64,000 bases of DNA from Apostichopus japonicus (Eukaryota > Echinodermata > Holothuroidea > Aspidochirotida > Stichopodidae). The stretch covers positions 8,408,501 to 8,472,500 of the forward strand of contig NC_092571.1 in assembly GCF_037975245.1 (NCBI RefSeq), given 5' to 3'. Under the pieces are notes generated by a model, which was not told the origin of the DNA, did no database searches, and saw only the letters and a program-made list of their open reading frames with translations. The position numbers and the translations under genes were made by a program. Shown here one piece after another: positions 42,401 to 57,593 of this stretch (position 1 is the first letter of the stretch; every line of letters begins with the position of its first letter).

Positions 42401-43380
42401 AATCGAATGTGCGTTACCGATCAATCGAATTTGCGGTACCGATCAATCGAGTGTGCGGTACCGATCAATCGAATGTGCGGTACCGATCAACTAATGTGCG
42501 ATACCGATCAATCGAATGTGCGGTACCGATCAATCGAATGTGCGTTACCGATCAATCGAATGTTCGGTACCGATCAATCGAATGTTCGGTACCGATAAAT
42601 GGAATGTGCGTTACCGATCAATCGAATGTTCGGTACCGATCAATCGAATGTGCGGTACCGATCAATCGAATGTGTTGTACCGATCAATCGAATGTGCGGT
42701 ACCGATCAATCATATGTGCGGTACCGATCAATCGAATGTGCGATACCGATCAATCAAATGTGCGGTACCGATCAATCGAATGTTCGGTACCGATCAATCG
42801 AATGTGCGGTACCGATCAATCGAATGTGCGGTACCGATCAATCGAATGTTCGATACCGATCAATCGAATGTGCGGTACCGAACAATCGAATGTTCGGTAC
42901 CGATCAATCGAATGTGCGGTACCGATCAATCGAATGTGCGGTACCGATCAATCGAATGTTCGATACCGATCAATCGAATGTGCGGTACCGAACAATCGAA
43001 TGTGCGGTACCGAACAATCGAATGTGCGGTACCGATCAATCGAATGAGCGGGACCGATCAATCATATGTGCGGTACCGATCAATCGAATTTGCGATACCG
43101 ATCAATCGAATATGCGGTACCGATCAATCGAATGTTCGGTATCGATCAATCGAATGTTCGGTACCGATCAATCGAAAATGCGGTACCGATCAATCGAATG
43201 TTCGATACCGATCAATCGAATGTGCGGTACCGAACAATCGAATGTGCGGTACCGAACAATCGAATGTGCGGTACCGATCAATCGAATGTGCGGTACCGAT
43301 CAATCGAATGTGCGGTACCGATCAATCGAATGTGCGGTACCGATCAATCGAATGTGCGGTACCGATCAACTAATGTGCGA
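39433..43380 (+). repeat. Satellite segment after the 13-kb duplication
   Basis: This bridging segment is built from monomers related to the 22.9-26 kb region. The GACACC monomer occurs at about 39,550 and 39,660, and the GGTAGCG, GGTAACG and CGAACGAGCGG cluster at about 40,045-40,100. The 1,478-bp HOR core appears again at about 41,470-42,180 (marker 41,698). Two GATAAATGGAATG monomers (about 41,140 and 42,595) are private to this segment. No unique DNA is present. Confidence 0.8.
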
Positions 43381-43394
43381 TACCGAACAATCGA

Positions 43395-44820
43395 ATGTTC
43401 GGTACCGTACCGATGAATCGAATGTGCGGTACCGATCAATCGAATGTGCGGTACCGATCAATCGAATGTTCGGTACCGATCAATCGAATGTGCGGTACCG
43501 ATCAATCGAATGTGCGGTATTCATCAATCGAATGTTCGGTACCGATCAATCGAATGTGCGGTACCGATTAATCGAATGTGCGGTACCGATCAATCGAATG
43601 TGCGGTACCGATCAATCGAATGTTCGATACCGATCAATCGAATGTGCGGTACCGAACAATCGAATGTGCGGTACCGAACAATCGAATATGCGGTACCGAT
43701 CAATCGAGTGTGCGGTACCGATCAATCGAATGTGCGGTACCGATCAACTAATGTGCGATACCGAACAATCGAATGTTCGGTACCGTACCGATGAATCGAA
43801 TGTGCGGTACCGATGAATCGAATGTTCGGTACCGATCAATCGAATGTGCGATACCGATCAATCAAATGTGCGGTACCGATCAATCGAATGTTCGGTACCG
43901 ATCAATCGAATGTGCGGTACCGATCAATCGAATGTGCGGTACCGATCAATCGTATGTTCGATACCGATCAATCGAATGTGCGGTACCGAACAATCGAATG
44001 TGCGGTACCGATCAATCGAATGTGCGGTACCGATCAATCGAATGTGCGGTACCGATCAATCGAATGTGCGGTACCGATCAATCGAATGTGCGGTACCGAT
44101 CAATCGAATGTGCGGTACCGATTAATCGAATGTGCGGTACCGATCAACTAATGTGCGATACCGAACAATCGAATGTTCGGTACCGTACCGATGAATCGAA
44201 TGTGCGGTACCGATCAATCGAATGTGCGGTACCGATCAATCGAATGTTCGGTACCGATCAATCGAATGTGCGGTACCGATCAATCGAATGTGCGGTATTG
44301 ATCAATCGAATGTTCGGTACCGATTAATCGAATGTGCGGTACCGATTAATCGAATGTGCGGTACCGATCAATCGAATGTGCGGTACCGATCAATCGAATG
44401 TTCGATACCGATCAATCGAATGTGCGGTACCGAACAATCGAATGTGCGGTACCGAACAATCGAATGTGCGGTACCGATCAATCGAGTGTGCGGTACCGAT
44501 CAATCGAATGTGCGGTACCGATCAACTAATGTGCGATACCGAACAATCGAATGTTCGGTACCGTACCGATGAATCGAATGTGCGGTACCGATGAATCGAA
44601 TGTTCGGTACCGATCAATCGAATATGCGGTACCGATCAATCGAATGTGCGGTACCGATCAATCGAATGTGCGGTATTGATCAATCGAATGTTCGGTACCG
44701 ATCAATCGAATGTGCGGTACCGATCAATCGAATGTGCGGTATTGATCAATCGAATGTGCGGTACCGATCAACTAATGTGCGATACCGAACAATCGAATGT
44801 TCGGTACCGTACCGATGAAT
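43395..44820 (+). repeat. Short higher-order repeat of about 380-400 bp
   Basis: Composite markers occur at 43,395, 43,773, 44,173, 44,551 and 44,797, giving spacings of 378, 400, 378 and 246 bp. These equal 17, 18, 17 and 11 monomers plus 4 bases each. Most units carry the run GATACC, GAAC, GAAC, CGAGTG, CAACTAATG, then the 27-bp monomer. This is the most regular short-period HOR in the window and looks locally amplified. Confidence 0.85.
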
Positions 44821-47800
44821 CGAATGTGCGGTACCGATGAATCGAATGTTCGGTACCGATCAATCGAATGTGCGGTACCGATCAATCGAATGTGCGGTAC
44901 CGATCAATCGAATGTGCGGTATTGATCAATCGAATGTTCGGTACCGATCAATCGAATGTTCGTTACCGATCAATTGAATGTGCGGTATTGATCAATCGAA
45001 TTTTCCTTACCGATCAATCGAATGTGCGGTATTGATCAATCGAATGTGCGGTACCGATCAATCGAATGTGCGGTACCGATCAATCGAATGTTCGGTACCG
45101 ATGAATCGAATGTTCGGTACCGATCAATCGAATGTTCGGTACCGATCAATCGAATGTTCGGTACCGATGAATCGAATGTGCGGTACCGATCAATCGAATG
45201 TGCGGTACCGATCAATCGAATGTGCGGTACCGATCAATCGAATGTTCGTTACCGATCAATCGAATGTTCGGTACCGATCAATCGAATGTTCGGTACCGAT
45301 CAATCGAATGTGCGTTACCGATCAATCGAATGTTCGGTACCGATCAATCGAATGTGCGGTACCGATCAATCGAATGTTCGGTACCGATCAATCGAATGTG
45401 CGGTACCGAACAATCGAATGTGCGGTACCGAACAATCGAATGTGCGGTACCGAACAATCGAATGTGCGGTACCGATCAATCGAATGTGCGGTATTATTCA
45501 ATCGAATGTTCGGTACCGATCAATCGAATGTGCGGTACCGATCAATCGAATGTTCGTTACCGATCAATCGAATGTGCGGTACCGATCAATCGAATGTGCG
45601 TTACCGATCAATCGAATGTTCGGTACCGATCAATCGAATGTTCGGTACCGATCAATCGAATGTGCGTTACCGATCAATCGAATGTTCGGTACCGATCAAT
45701 CGAATGTGCGGCACCGATTAATCGAATGTGCGGTACCGATGAATCGAATGTGCGGTACCGATCAATCGAATGTGCGGTACCGATCAATCGAATGTGCGGT
45801 ACCGATCAATCGAATGTTCGTTACCGATCAATTGAATGTGCGGTACCGATCAATCGAATGTTCGTTACCGATCAATCGAATGTGCGGTATTGATCAATCG
45901 AATGTGCGGTACCGATCAATCGATTGTTCGGTACCGATCAATCGATTGTGCGGTACCGATCAATCGAATATTCGGTACCGATCAATCGAATGTGCGGTAC
46001 CGATCAATCGAATGTGCGGTATTGATCAATCGAATGTTCGGTACCGATCAATCGAATGTTCGGTACCGATCAATCGAATGATCGGTACCGATCAATCGAA
46101 TGTTCGGTACCGATCAATCGAATGTGCGGTACCGAACAATCGAATGTGCGGTACCGATCAATCGAATGTGCGTTACCGATCAATCGAATGTTCGGTACCG
46201 ATCAATCGAATGTTCGGTACCGATCAATCGAATGTGCGGTACCGATCAATCGAATGTGCGTTACCGATCAATCGAATGTTCGGTACCGATCAATCGAATG
46301 TGCGGTACCGATCAATCGAATGTTCGTTACCGATCAATCGAATGTGCGGTACCGATCAATCGAATGTGCGTTACCGATCAATCGAATGTTCGGTACCTTT
46401 CAATCGAATGTTCGGTACCGATCAATCGAATGTGCGTTACCGATCAATCGAATGTTCGGTACCGATCAATCGAATGTGCGGTATTGATCAATCGAATGTT
46501 CGGTACCGATCAATCGAATGTGCGGTACCGATTAATCGAATGTGCGGTACCGATCAATCGAATGTGCGGTACCGATCAATCGAATGTTCGATACCGATCA
46601 ATCGAATGTGCGGTACCGATTAATCGAATGTGCGGTACCGATCAATCGAATGTTCGGTACCGATCAACTAATGTGCGATACCGAACAATCGAATGTTCGG
46701 TACCGTACCGATGAATCGAATATGCGGTACCGATGAATCGAATGTGCGGTACCGATCAATCGAATGTGCGGTACCGATCAATCGAATGTGCGGTACCGAT
46801 CAATCGAATGTGCGGTATTGATCAATCGAATGTTCGGTACCGATCAATCGAATGTGCGGTACCGATCAATCGAATGTGCGGTACCGATCAATCGAATGTG
46901 CGGTATTGATCAATCGAATGTTCGGTACCGATTAATCGAATGTGCGGTACCGATCAATCGAATGTGCGGTACCGATCAATCGAATGTGCGTTACCGATCA
47001 ATTGAATGTGCAATATTGATCAATCGAATGTTCGTTACCGATCAATCGAATGTGCGGTATTGATCAATCGAATGTGCGGTACCGATCAATCGATTGTTCG
47101 GTACCGATCAATCGATTGTGCGGTACCGATCAATCGAATGTTCGGTACCGATCAATCGAATGATCGGTACCGATCAATCGAATGTTCGGTACCGATCAAT
47201 CGAATGTGCGGTACCGATCAATCGAATGTGCGGTACCGATCAATCGAATGTGCGTTACCGATCAATCGAATGTTCGGTACCGATCAATCGAATGTTCGGT
47301 ACCGATCAATCGAATGTGCGTTACCGATCAATCGAATGTTCGGTACCGATCAATCGAATGTGCGGTACCGATCAATCGAATGTTCGGTACCGATCAATCG
47401 AATGTGCGGTACCGAACAATCGAATGTGCGGTACCGAACAATCGAATGTGCGGTACCGAACAATCGAATGTGCGGTATTATTCAATCGAATGTGCGGTAT
47501 TATTCAATCGAATGTTCGGTACCGATCAATCGAATGTGCGGTACCGATCAAATTGAATGTTCGTTACCGATCAATCGAATGTGCGGTACCGATCAATCGA
47601 ATGTGCGTTACCGATCAATCGAATGTTCGGTACCGATCAATCGAATGTTCGGTACCGATCAATCGAATGTGCGTTACCGATCAATCGAATGTTCGGTACC
47701 GATCAATCGAATGTGCGGTATTGATCAATCGAATGTTCGGTACCGATCAATCGAATGTGCGGTACCGATTAATCGAATGTGCGGTACCGATGAATCGAAT

Positions 47801-50800
47801 GTGCGGTACCGATGAATCGAATGTGCGGTACCGATCAATCGAATGTGCGGTACCGATCAATCGAATGTTCGTTACCGATCAATTGAATGTGCGGTACCGA
47901 TCAATCGAATGTTCGGTACCGATCAATCGAATGTTCGGTACCGATCAATCGAATGTGCGGTACCAATCAATCATATATGCGGTACACATCAATCGAATGT
48001 TCGGTACCGATCAATCGAATGTGCGGTACCGATTAATCGAATGTGCGGTACCGATCAATCGAATGTGCGGTATTGATCAATCGAATGTTCGGTACCGATC
48101 AATCGAATGTTCGGTACCGATCAATCGAATGTTCGGTACCGATCAATCGAATGATCGGTACCGATCAATCGAATGATCGGTACCGATCAATCGAATGTTC
48201 GGTACCGATCAATCGAATGTGCGGTACCGATCAATCGAATGTGCGGTACCGATCAATCGAATGTGCGTTACCGATCAATCGAATGTTCGGTACCGATCAA
48301 TCGAATGTTCGGTACCGATCAATCGAATGTGCGTTACCGATCAATCGAATGTTCGGTACCGATCAATCGAATGTGCGGTACCGATCAATCGAATGTTCGG
48401 TACCGATCAATCGAATGTTCGGTACCGATCAATCGAATGTGCGGTACCGATCAATCGAATGTGCGGTACCGAACAATCGAATGTGCGGTACCGAACAATC
48501 GAATGTGCGGTACCGATCAATCGAATGTGCGGTATTATTCAATCGAATGTTCGGTACCGATCAATCGAATGTGCGGTACCGATCAATCGAATGTTCGTTA
48601 CCGATCAATCGAATGTGCGGTACCTTTCAATCGAATGTGCGTTACCGATCAATCGAATTTGCGTTACCGATCAATCGAATATTCGGTACCGATCAATCGA
48701 ATGTGCGGTATTGATCAATCGAATGTTCGGTACCGATCAATCGAATGTGCGGTACCGATTAATCGAATGTGCGGTACCGATCAATCGAATGTGCGGTACC
48801 GATCAATCGAATGTTCGATACCGATCAATCGAATGTGCGGTACCGATCAATCGATTGTGCGGTACCGATCAATCGAATGTTCGGTACCGATCAACTAATG
48901 TGCGATACCGAACAATCGAATGTTCGGTACCGTACCGATGAATCGAATATGCGGTACCGATGAATCGAATGTGCGGTACCGATCAATCGAATGTGCGGTA
49001 CCGATCAATCGACTGTGCGGTACCGATCAATCGAATGTGCGGTATTGATCAATCGAATGTTCGGTACCGATCAATCGAATGTGCGGTACCGATCAATCGA
49101 ATGTGCGGTACCGATCAATCGAATGTGCGGTATTGATCAATCGAATGTTCGGTACCGATGAATCGAATGTGCGGTACCGATCAATCGAATGTTCGTTACC
49201 GATCAATGGAATGTGCGGTATTGATCAATCGAATGTTCGTTACCGATCAATCGAATGTGCGGTATTGATCAATCGAATGTGCGGTACCGATCAATCGAAT
49301 GTTCGGTACCGATCAATCGATTGTGCGGTACCGATCAATCGAATGTTCGGTACCGATCAATCGAATATGCGGTACCGATCAATCGAATTTTCGGTACCGA
49401 TCAATCGAATGTTCGGTACCAATCAATCGAATGTTCGGTACCGATCAATCGAATGTTCGGTACCGATCAATCGAATGTGCGGTACCGATCAATCGATTGT
49501 GCGGTACCGATCAACTAATGTGCGATACTGAACAATCGAATGTTCGGTACCGTACCGATGAATCGAATGTGCGGTACCGATCAATCGAATGTGCGGTACC
49601 GATCAATCGAATGTGCGGTACCGATCAATCGAATGTTCGTTACCGATCAATCGAATATGCGGTACCGATCAATCGAATGTTCGTTACCGATGAATCGAAT
49701 GTGCGGTATTGATCAATCGAATGTTCAGTACCGATCAATCGATTGTTCGGTGCCGATCAATCGAATGTGCGGTACCGATCAATCGAATGTGCGGTATTGA
49801 TCAATCGAATGTTTGGTACCGATCAATCGAATGTGCGGTACCGATCAATCGAATGTTCGTTACCGATCAATCGAATGTGCGGTACCGATCAATCGAATGT
49901 TCGTTACCGATCAATCAAATGTGCGGTACCGATCAATCGAATGTTCGGTACCGATCAATCGAATGTGCGGTACCGATCAATCGATTGTGCGGTACAGATC
50001 AATCGAATGTTCGGTACCGATCAATCGAATGTTCGGTACCGATCAATCGAATGATCGGTACCGATCAATCGAATGTGCGGTACCGATCAATCGAATGTGC
50101 GATACCGATCAATCGAATGTGCGGTACCGATCAATCGAATGTTCGGTACCGATCAATCGAATGTGCGGTACCGATCAATCGAATGTTCGATACCGATCAA
50201 TCGAATGAGCGGTACCGATCAATCGAATGTGCGGTACCGAACAATCGAATGTGCGGTACCGATCAATCGAATGTGCGGTACCGATCAATCGAATGTGCGG
50301 TACCGATGAATCGAATGTGCGGTACCGATCAATCGAATGTGCGGTACCGATCAATCGAATGTGTTGTACCGATCAATCGAATGTGCGGTACCGATCAATC
50401 GAATGTGCGGTATTGATCAATCGAATGTTCGGTACCGATCAATCGAATGTGCGGTACCGATCAATCGAATGTTCGTTACCGATCAATCGAATGTGCGGTA
50501 CCGATCAATCGAATGTTCGTTACCGATCAATCGAATGTGCGGTACCGATCAATCGAATGATCGGTACCGATCAATCGAATGTGCGGTACCGATCAATCGA
50601 ATGTGCGTTACCGATCAATCGAATGTTCGGTACCGATCAATCGAATGTGCGGTACAGATCAATCGAATGTGCGTTACCGATCAATCGAATGTTCGGTACC
50701 GATCAATCGAATGTGCGGTACCGATCAATCGAATGTGCGGTACCGAACAATCGAATGTGTGGTACCGATCAATCGAATGTTCGATACCGATCAATCGAAT

Positions 50801-53800
50801 GTGCGGTACCGAACAATTGAATGTGCGGTACCGAACAATCGAATGTGGGGTACCGAACAATCGAATGTGCGGTACCGATCAATCGAATGTGCGGTATTAT
50901 TCAATCGAATGTTCGGTACCGATCAATCGAATGTGCGGTACCGATCAATCGAATGTTCGTTACCGATCAATCGAATGTGCGGTACCGATCAATCGAATGT
51001 GCGTTACCGATCAATCGAATGTTCGGTACCGATCAATCGAATGTTCGGTACCGATCAATCGAATGTGCGTTACCGATCAATCGAATGTTCGGTACCGATC
51101 AATCGAATGTGCGGTATTGATCAATCGAATGTTCGGTACCGATCAATCGAATGTGCGGTACCGATTAATCGAATGTGCGGTACCGATGAATCGAATGTGC
51201 GGTACCGATGAATCGAATGTGCGGTACCGATCAATCGAATGTGCGGTACCGATCAATCGAATGTTCGTTACCGATCAATTGAATGTGCGGTACCGATCAA
51301 TCGAATGTTCGTTACCGATCAATCGAATGTGCGGTATTGATCAATCGAATGTGCGGTACCGATCAATCGATTGTTCGGTACCGATCAATCGATTGTGCGG
51401 TACCGATCAATCGAATGTTCGGTACCGATCAATCGAATGTGCGGTACCGATCAATCGAATGTGCGGTATTGATCAATCGAATGTTCGGTACCGATCAATC
51501 GAATGTTCGGTACCGATCAATCGAATGTTCGGTACCGATCAATCGAATGTTCGGTACCGATCAATCGAATGATCGGTACCGATCAATCGAATGTTCGGTA
51601 CCGATCAATCGAATGTGCGGTACCGATCAATCGAATGTGCGGTACCGATCAATCGAATGTGCGGTACCGATCAATCGAATGTTCGGTACCGATCAATCGA
51701 ATGTTCGGTACCGATCAATCGAATGTGCGTTACCGATCAATCGAATGTTCGGTACCGATCAATCGAATGTGCGGTACCGATCAATCGAATGTTCGGTACC
51801 GATCAATCGAATGTTCGGTACCGATCAATCGAATGTGCGGTACCGAACAATCGAATGTGCGGTACCGAACAATCGAATGTGCGGTACCGAACAATCGAAT
51901 GTGCGGTACCGATCAATCGAATGTGCGGTATTATTCAATCGAATGTTCGGTACCGATCAATCGAATGTGCGGTACCGATCAATCGAATGTTCGTTACCGA
52001 TCAATCGAATGTGCGGTACCGATCAATCGAATGTGCCTTACCGATCAATCGAATGTTCGGTACCTTTTAATCGAATGTTCGGTACCGATCAATCGAATGT
52101 GCGTTACCGATCAATCGAATGTTCGGTACCGATCAATCGAATGTGCGGTATTGATCAATCGAATGTTCGGTACCGATCAATCGAATGTGCGGTACCGATT
52201 AATCGATTGTGCGGTACCGATCGATCGAATGTGCGGTACCGATCAATCGAATGTTCGATACCGATCAATCGAATGTGCGGTACCGATCAATCGAATGTGC
52301 GGTACCGATCAATCGAATGTTCGGTACCGATCAACTAATGTGCGATACCGAACAATCGAATGTTCGGTACCGTACCGATGAATCGAATATGCGGTACCGA
52401 TGAATCGAATGTGCGGTACCGATCAATCGAATGTGCGGTACCGATCAATCGAATGTGCGGTACCGATCAATCGAATGTGCGGTATTGATCAATCGAATGT
52501 TCGGTACCGATCAATCGAATGTGCGGTACCGATCAATCGAATGTGCGGTACCGATCAATCGAATGTGCGGTATTGATCAATCGAATGTTCGGTACCGATA
52601 AATCGAATGTGCGGTACCGATCAATCGAATGTGCGGTACCGATCAATCGAATGTGCGTTACCGATCAATTGAATGTGCGGTATTGATCAATCGAATGTTC
52701 GTTACCGATCGATCGAATGTGCGGTATTGATCAATCGAATGTGCGGTACCGATCAATCGATTGTTCGGTACCGATCAATCGATTGTGCGGTACCGATCAA
52801 TCGAATGTTCGGTACCGATCAATCGAATGGGCGGTACCGATCAATCGAATGTGCGGTATTGATCAATCGAATGTTCGGTACCGATCAATCGAATGTTCAG
52901 TACCGATCAATCGAATGTTCGGTACCGATCAATCGAATGTTCGGTACCGATCAATCGAATGATCGGTACCGATCAATCGAATGTTCGGTACCGATCAATC
53001 GAATGTGCGGTACCGATCAATCGAATGTGCGGTACCGATCAATCGAATGTGCGTTACCGATCAATCGAATGTTCGGTACCGATCAATCGAATGTTCGGTA
53101 CCGATCAATCGAATGTGCGTTACCGATCAATCGAATGTTCGGTACCGATCAATCGAATGTGCGGTACCGATCAATCGAATGTTCGGTACCGATCAATCGA
53201 ATGTGCGGTACCGATCAATCGAATGTGCGTTACCGATCAATCGAATGTTCGGTACCGATCAATCGAATGTGCGGTATTGATCAATCGAATGTTCGGTACC
53301 GATCAATCGAATGTGCGGTACCGATTAATCGAATGTGCGGTACCGATCAATCGAATGTGCGGTACCGATCAATCGAATGTTCGATACCGATCAATCGAAT
53401 GTGCGGTACCGATCAATCGAATGTGCGGTACCGATCAATCGAATGTTCGGTACCGATCAACTAATGTGCGATACCGAACAATCGAATGTTCGGTACCGTA
53501 CCGATGAATCGAATATGCGGTACCGATGAATCGAATGTGCGGTACCGAACAATCGAATGTGCGGTACCGATCAATCGAATGTGCGGTATTATTCAATCGA
53601 ATGTTCGGTACCGATCAATCGAATGTGCGGTACCGATCAATCGAATGTTCGTTACCGATCAATCGAATGTGCGGTACCGATCAATCGAATGTGCGTTACC
53701 GATCAATCGAATGTTCGGTACCTTTCAATCGAATGTTCGGTACCGATCAATCGAATGTGCGTTACCGATCAATCGAATGTTCGGTACCGATCAATCGAAT

Positions 53801-55685
53801 GTGCGGTATTGATCAATCGAATGTTCGGTACCGATCAATCGAATGTGCGGTACCGATTAATCGAATGTGCGGTACCGATCAATCGAATGTGCGGTACCGA
53901 TCAATCGAATGTTCGATACCGATCAATCGAATGTGCGGTACCGATCAATCGAATGTGCGGTACCGATCAATCGAATGTTCGGTACCGATCAACTAATGTG
54001 CGATACCGAACAATCGAATGTTCGGTACCGTACCGATGAATCGAATATGCGGTACCGATGAATCGAATGTGCGGTACCGATCAATCGAATGTGCGGTACC
54101 GATCAATCGACTGTGCGGTACCGATCAATCGAATGTGCGGTATTGATCAATCGAATGTTCGGTACCGATCAATCGAATGTGCGGTACCGATCAATCGAAT
54201 GTGCGGTACCGATCAATCGAATGTGCGGTATTGATCAATCGAATGTTCGGTACCGATTAATCGAATGTGCGGTACCGATCAATCGAATGTTCGTTACCGA
54301 TCAATTGAATGTGCGGTATTGATCAATCGAATGTTCGTTACCGATCAATCGAATGTGCGGTATTGATCAATCGAATGTCCGGTACCGATCAATCGAATGT
54401 TCGGTACCGATCAATCGATTGTGCGGTACCGATCAATCGAATGTTCGGTACCGATCAATCGAATATGCGGTACCGATCAATCGAATTTTCGGTACCGATC
54501 AATCGAATGTTCGGTACCAATCAATCGAATGTTCGGTACCGATCAATCGAATGTTCGGTACCGATCAATCGAATGTGCGGTACCGATCAATCGATTGTGC
54601 GGTACCGATCAACTAATGTGCGATACTGAACAATCGAATGTTCGGTACCGTACCGATGAATCGAATATGCGGTACCGATGAATCGAATGTGCGGTACCGA
54701 TCAATCGAATGTGCGGTACCGATCAATCGAATGTTCGTTACCGATCAATCGAATATGCGGTACCGATCAATCGAATGTTCGTTACCGATCAATCAAATGT
54801 GCGGTATTGATCAATCGAATGTTCAGTACCGATCAATCGAATGTGCGGTACCGATCAATCGATTGTGCGGTACCGATCAATCGAATGTTCGGTACCGATC
54901 AATCGAATGTTCGGTACCGATCAATCGAATGATCGGTACCGATCAATCGAATGTGCGGTACCGATCAATCGAATGTGCGATACCGATCAATCGAATGTGC
55001 GGTACCGATCAATCGAATGTTCGGTACCGATCAATTGAGTGTGCGGTACCGATCAATCGAATGTTCGATACCGATCAATCGAATGTTCGGTACCGATCAA
55101 TCGAATGTGCGGTACAGATCAATCGAATGTGCGTTACCGATCAATCGAATGTTCGGTACCGATCAATCGAATGTGCGGTACCGATCAATCGAATGTGCGG
55201 TACCGAACAATCGAATGTGCGGTACCGAACAATCGAATATGCGGTACCGATCAATCGAATGTGCGGTACCGATCAATCGAATGTGCGGCACCGATCAACT
55301 AATGTGCGATACCGAACAATCGAATGTTCGGTACCGTACCGATGAATCGAATGTGCGGTACCGATGAATCGAATGTGCGGTACCGATCAATCGAATGTGC
55401 GGTACCGATCAACTAATGTGCGATACCGAACGATCGAATGTTCGGTACCGTACCTATGAATCGAATGTGCGGTACCGATCAATCGAATGTGCGGTACCGA
55501 TCAATCGAATGTTCGGTACCGATCAATCGAATGTGCGGTACCGATCAATCGAATATGCGGTACCGATCAATCGAATTTTCGGTACCGATCAATCGAATGT
55601 TCGGTACCAATCAATCGAATGTTCGGTACCGATCAATCGAATGTTCGGTACCGATCAATCGAATGTGCGGTACCGATCAATCGAT
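44821..55685 (+). repeat. Satellite segment with private TATTATTC and ACCTTTC monomers
   Basis: Two monomer types are confined to this region: GTATTATTCAATCG (for example about 45,492, 47,476, 47,500, 48,534, 50,894, 51,930, 53,588) and GTACCTTTCAATCG (46,395, 48,622, 53,721, with a TTTTAATCG form at about 52,065). A long-range repeat has constant 5,098-bp spacing, with 48,769-49,800 matching 53,867-54,900 (markers 49,540 and 54,638; CTGTGCGG monomers; GATACTGAAC). This equals 231 x 22 + 16, fitting four composite markers. Shorter echoes occur at markers 52,360, 53,486 and 54,018. No genes or unique DNA are visible. Confidence 0.82.
47545..47570 (+). repeat. Single-base insertion monomer (GATCAAATTG)
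   Basis: The expected GATCAATCGAATG reads GATCAAATTGAATG, one base longer, giving a 23-bp monomer. The distance between markers 44,797 and 49,540 (4,743 = 215 x 22 + 13) requires this +1 beyond the three intervening composite markers. It is the only 23-bp monomer I noticed. Confidence 0.85.
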
Positions 55686-57593
55686 TGTGCGGTACCGATC
55701 AACTAATGTGCGATACCGAACAATCGAATGTTCGGTACCGTACCGATGAATCGAATGTGCGGTACCGATGAATCGAATGTGCGGTACCGATCAATCGAAT
55801 GTGCGGTACCGATCAATCGAATGTTCGTTACCGATCAATCGAATATGCGGTACCGATCAATCGAATGTTCGTTACCGATCAATCGAATGTGCGGTATTGA
55901 TCAATCGAATGTTCAGTACCGATCAATCGATTGTTCGGTGCCGATCAATCGAATGTGCGGTACCGATCAATCGAATGTGCGGTATTGATCAATCGAATGT
56001 TTGGTACCGATCAATCGAATGTGCGGTACCGATCAATCGAATGTTCGTTACCGATCAATCGAATGTGCGGTACCGATCAATCGAATGTGCGATACCGATC
56101 AATCGAATGTGCGGTACCGATCAATCGAATGTTCGGTACCGATCAATCGAATGTGCGGTACCGATCAATCGAATGTTCGATACCGATCAATCGAATGTGC
56201 GGTACCGAACAATCGAATGTGCGGTACCGAACAATCGAATGTTCGGTACCGATCAATCGAATGTGCGGTACCGATCAATCGAATGTGCGGTACCGATCAA
56301 TCGAATGTGTTGTACCGATCAATCGAATGTGCGGTACCGATCAATCGAATGTGCGGTATTGATCAATCGAATGTTCGGTACCGATCAATCGAATGTGCGG
56401 TACCGATCAATCGAATGTTCGTTACCGATCAATCGAATGTGCGGTACCGATCAATCGAATGTTCGTTACCGATCAATCGAATGTGCGGTACCGATCAATC
56501 GAATGATCGGTACCGATCAATCGAATGTGCGGTACCGAACAATCGAATGTGCGGTACCGAACAATCGAATATGCGGTACCGATCAATCGAATGTGCGGTA
56601 CCGATCAATCGAATGTGCGGTACCAATCAACTAATGTGCGATACCGAACAATCGAATGTTCGGTACCGTACCGATGAATCGAATGTGCGGTACCGATGAA
56701 TCGAATGTGCGGTACCGATCAATCGAATGTGCGGTACCGATCAACTAATGTGCGATACCGAACAATCGAATGTTCGGTACCGTACCTATGATTCGAATGT
56801 GCGGTACCGATCAATCGAATGTGCGGTACCGATCAATCGAATGTTCGGTACCGATCAATCGAATGTGCGGTACCGATCAATCGAATGTGCGGTATTGATC
56901 AATCGAATATGCGGTACCGATCAATCGAATGTGTTGTACCGATCAATCGAATGTGCGGTACCGATCAATCGAATGTGCGGTATTGATCAATCGAATGTTC
57001 GGTACCGATCAATCGAATGTGCGGTACCGATCAATCGAATGTTCGTTACCGATCAATCGAATGTGCGGTACCGATCAATCGAATGTTCGTTACCGATCAA
57101 TCGAATGTGCGGTACCGATCAATCGAATGATCGGTACCGATCAATCGAATGTGCGGTACCGATCAATCGAATGTGCGTTACCGATCAATCGAATGTTCGG
57201 TACCGATCAATCGAATGTGCGGTACCGATCAATCGAATGTGCCTTACCGATCAATCGAATGTTCGGTACCGATCAATCGAATGTGCGGTACCGATCAATC
57301 GAATGTGCGGTACCGAACAATCGAATGTGTGGTACCGATCAATCGAATGTTCGATACCGATCAATCGAATGTGCGGTACCGAACAATCGAATGTGCGGTA
57401 CCGAACAATCGAATGTGCGGTACCGAACAATCGAATATGCGGTACCGATCAATCGAATGTGCGGTACCGATCAATCGAATGTGCGGTACCGATCAACTAA
57501 TGTGCGATACCGAACAATCGAATGTTCGGTACCGTACCGATGAATCGAATGTGCGGTACCGATGAATCGAATGTGCGGTACCGATCAATCGAA
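55686..57593 (+). repeat. 1,908-bp tandem duplication, copy 1
   Basis: The sequence from 55,686 to 57,677 matches 57,594 to 59,585 at a constant 1,908-bp spacing. The flanking mismatches are 55,685 T/57,593 A and 57,678 G/59,586 C. One difference was found by eye: 56,625 A against 58,533 G (TACCAATCAAC against TACCGATCAAC). The unit holds four composite markers (55,728, about 56,657, about 56,771, 57,522), explaining 1,908 = 86 x 22 + 16. It also includes the unusual TACCTATGATTCG monomer near 56,785 and CGGTGCCG near 55,938. Confidence 0.94.
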
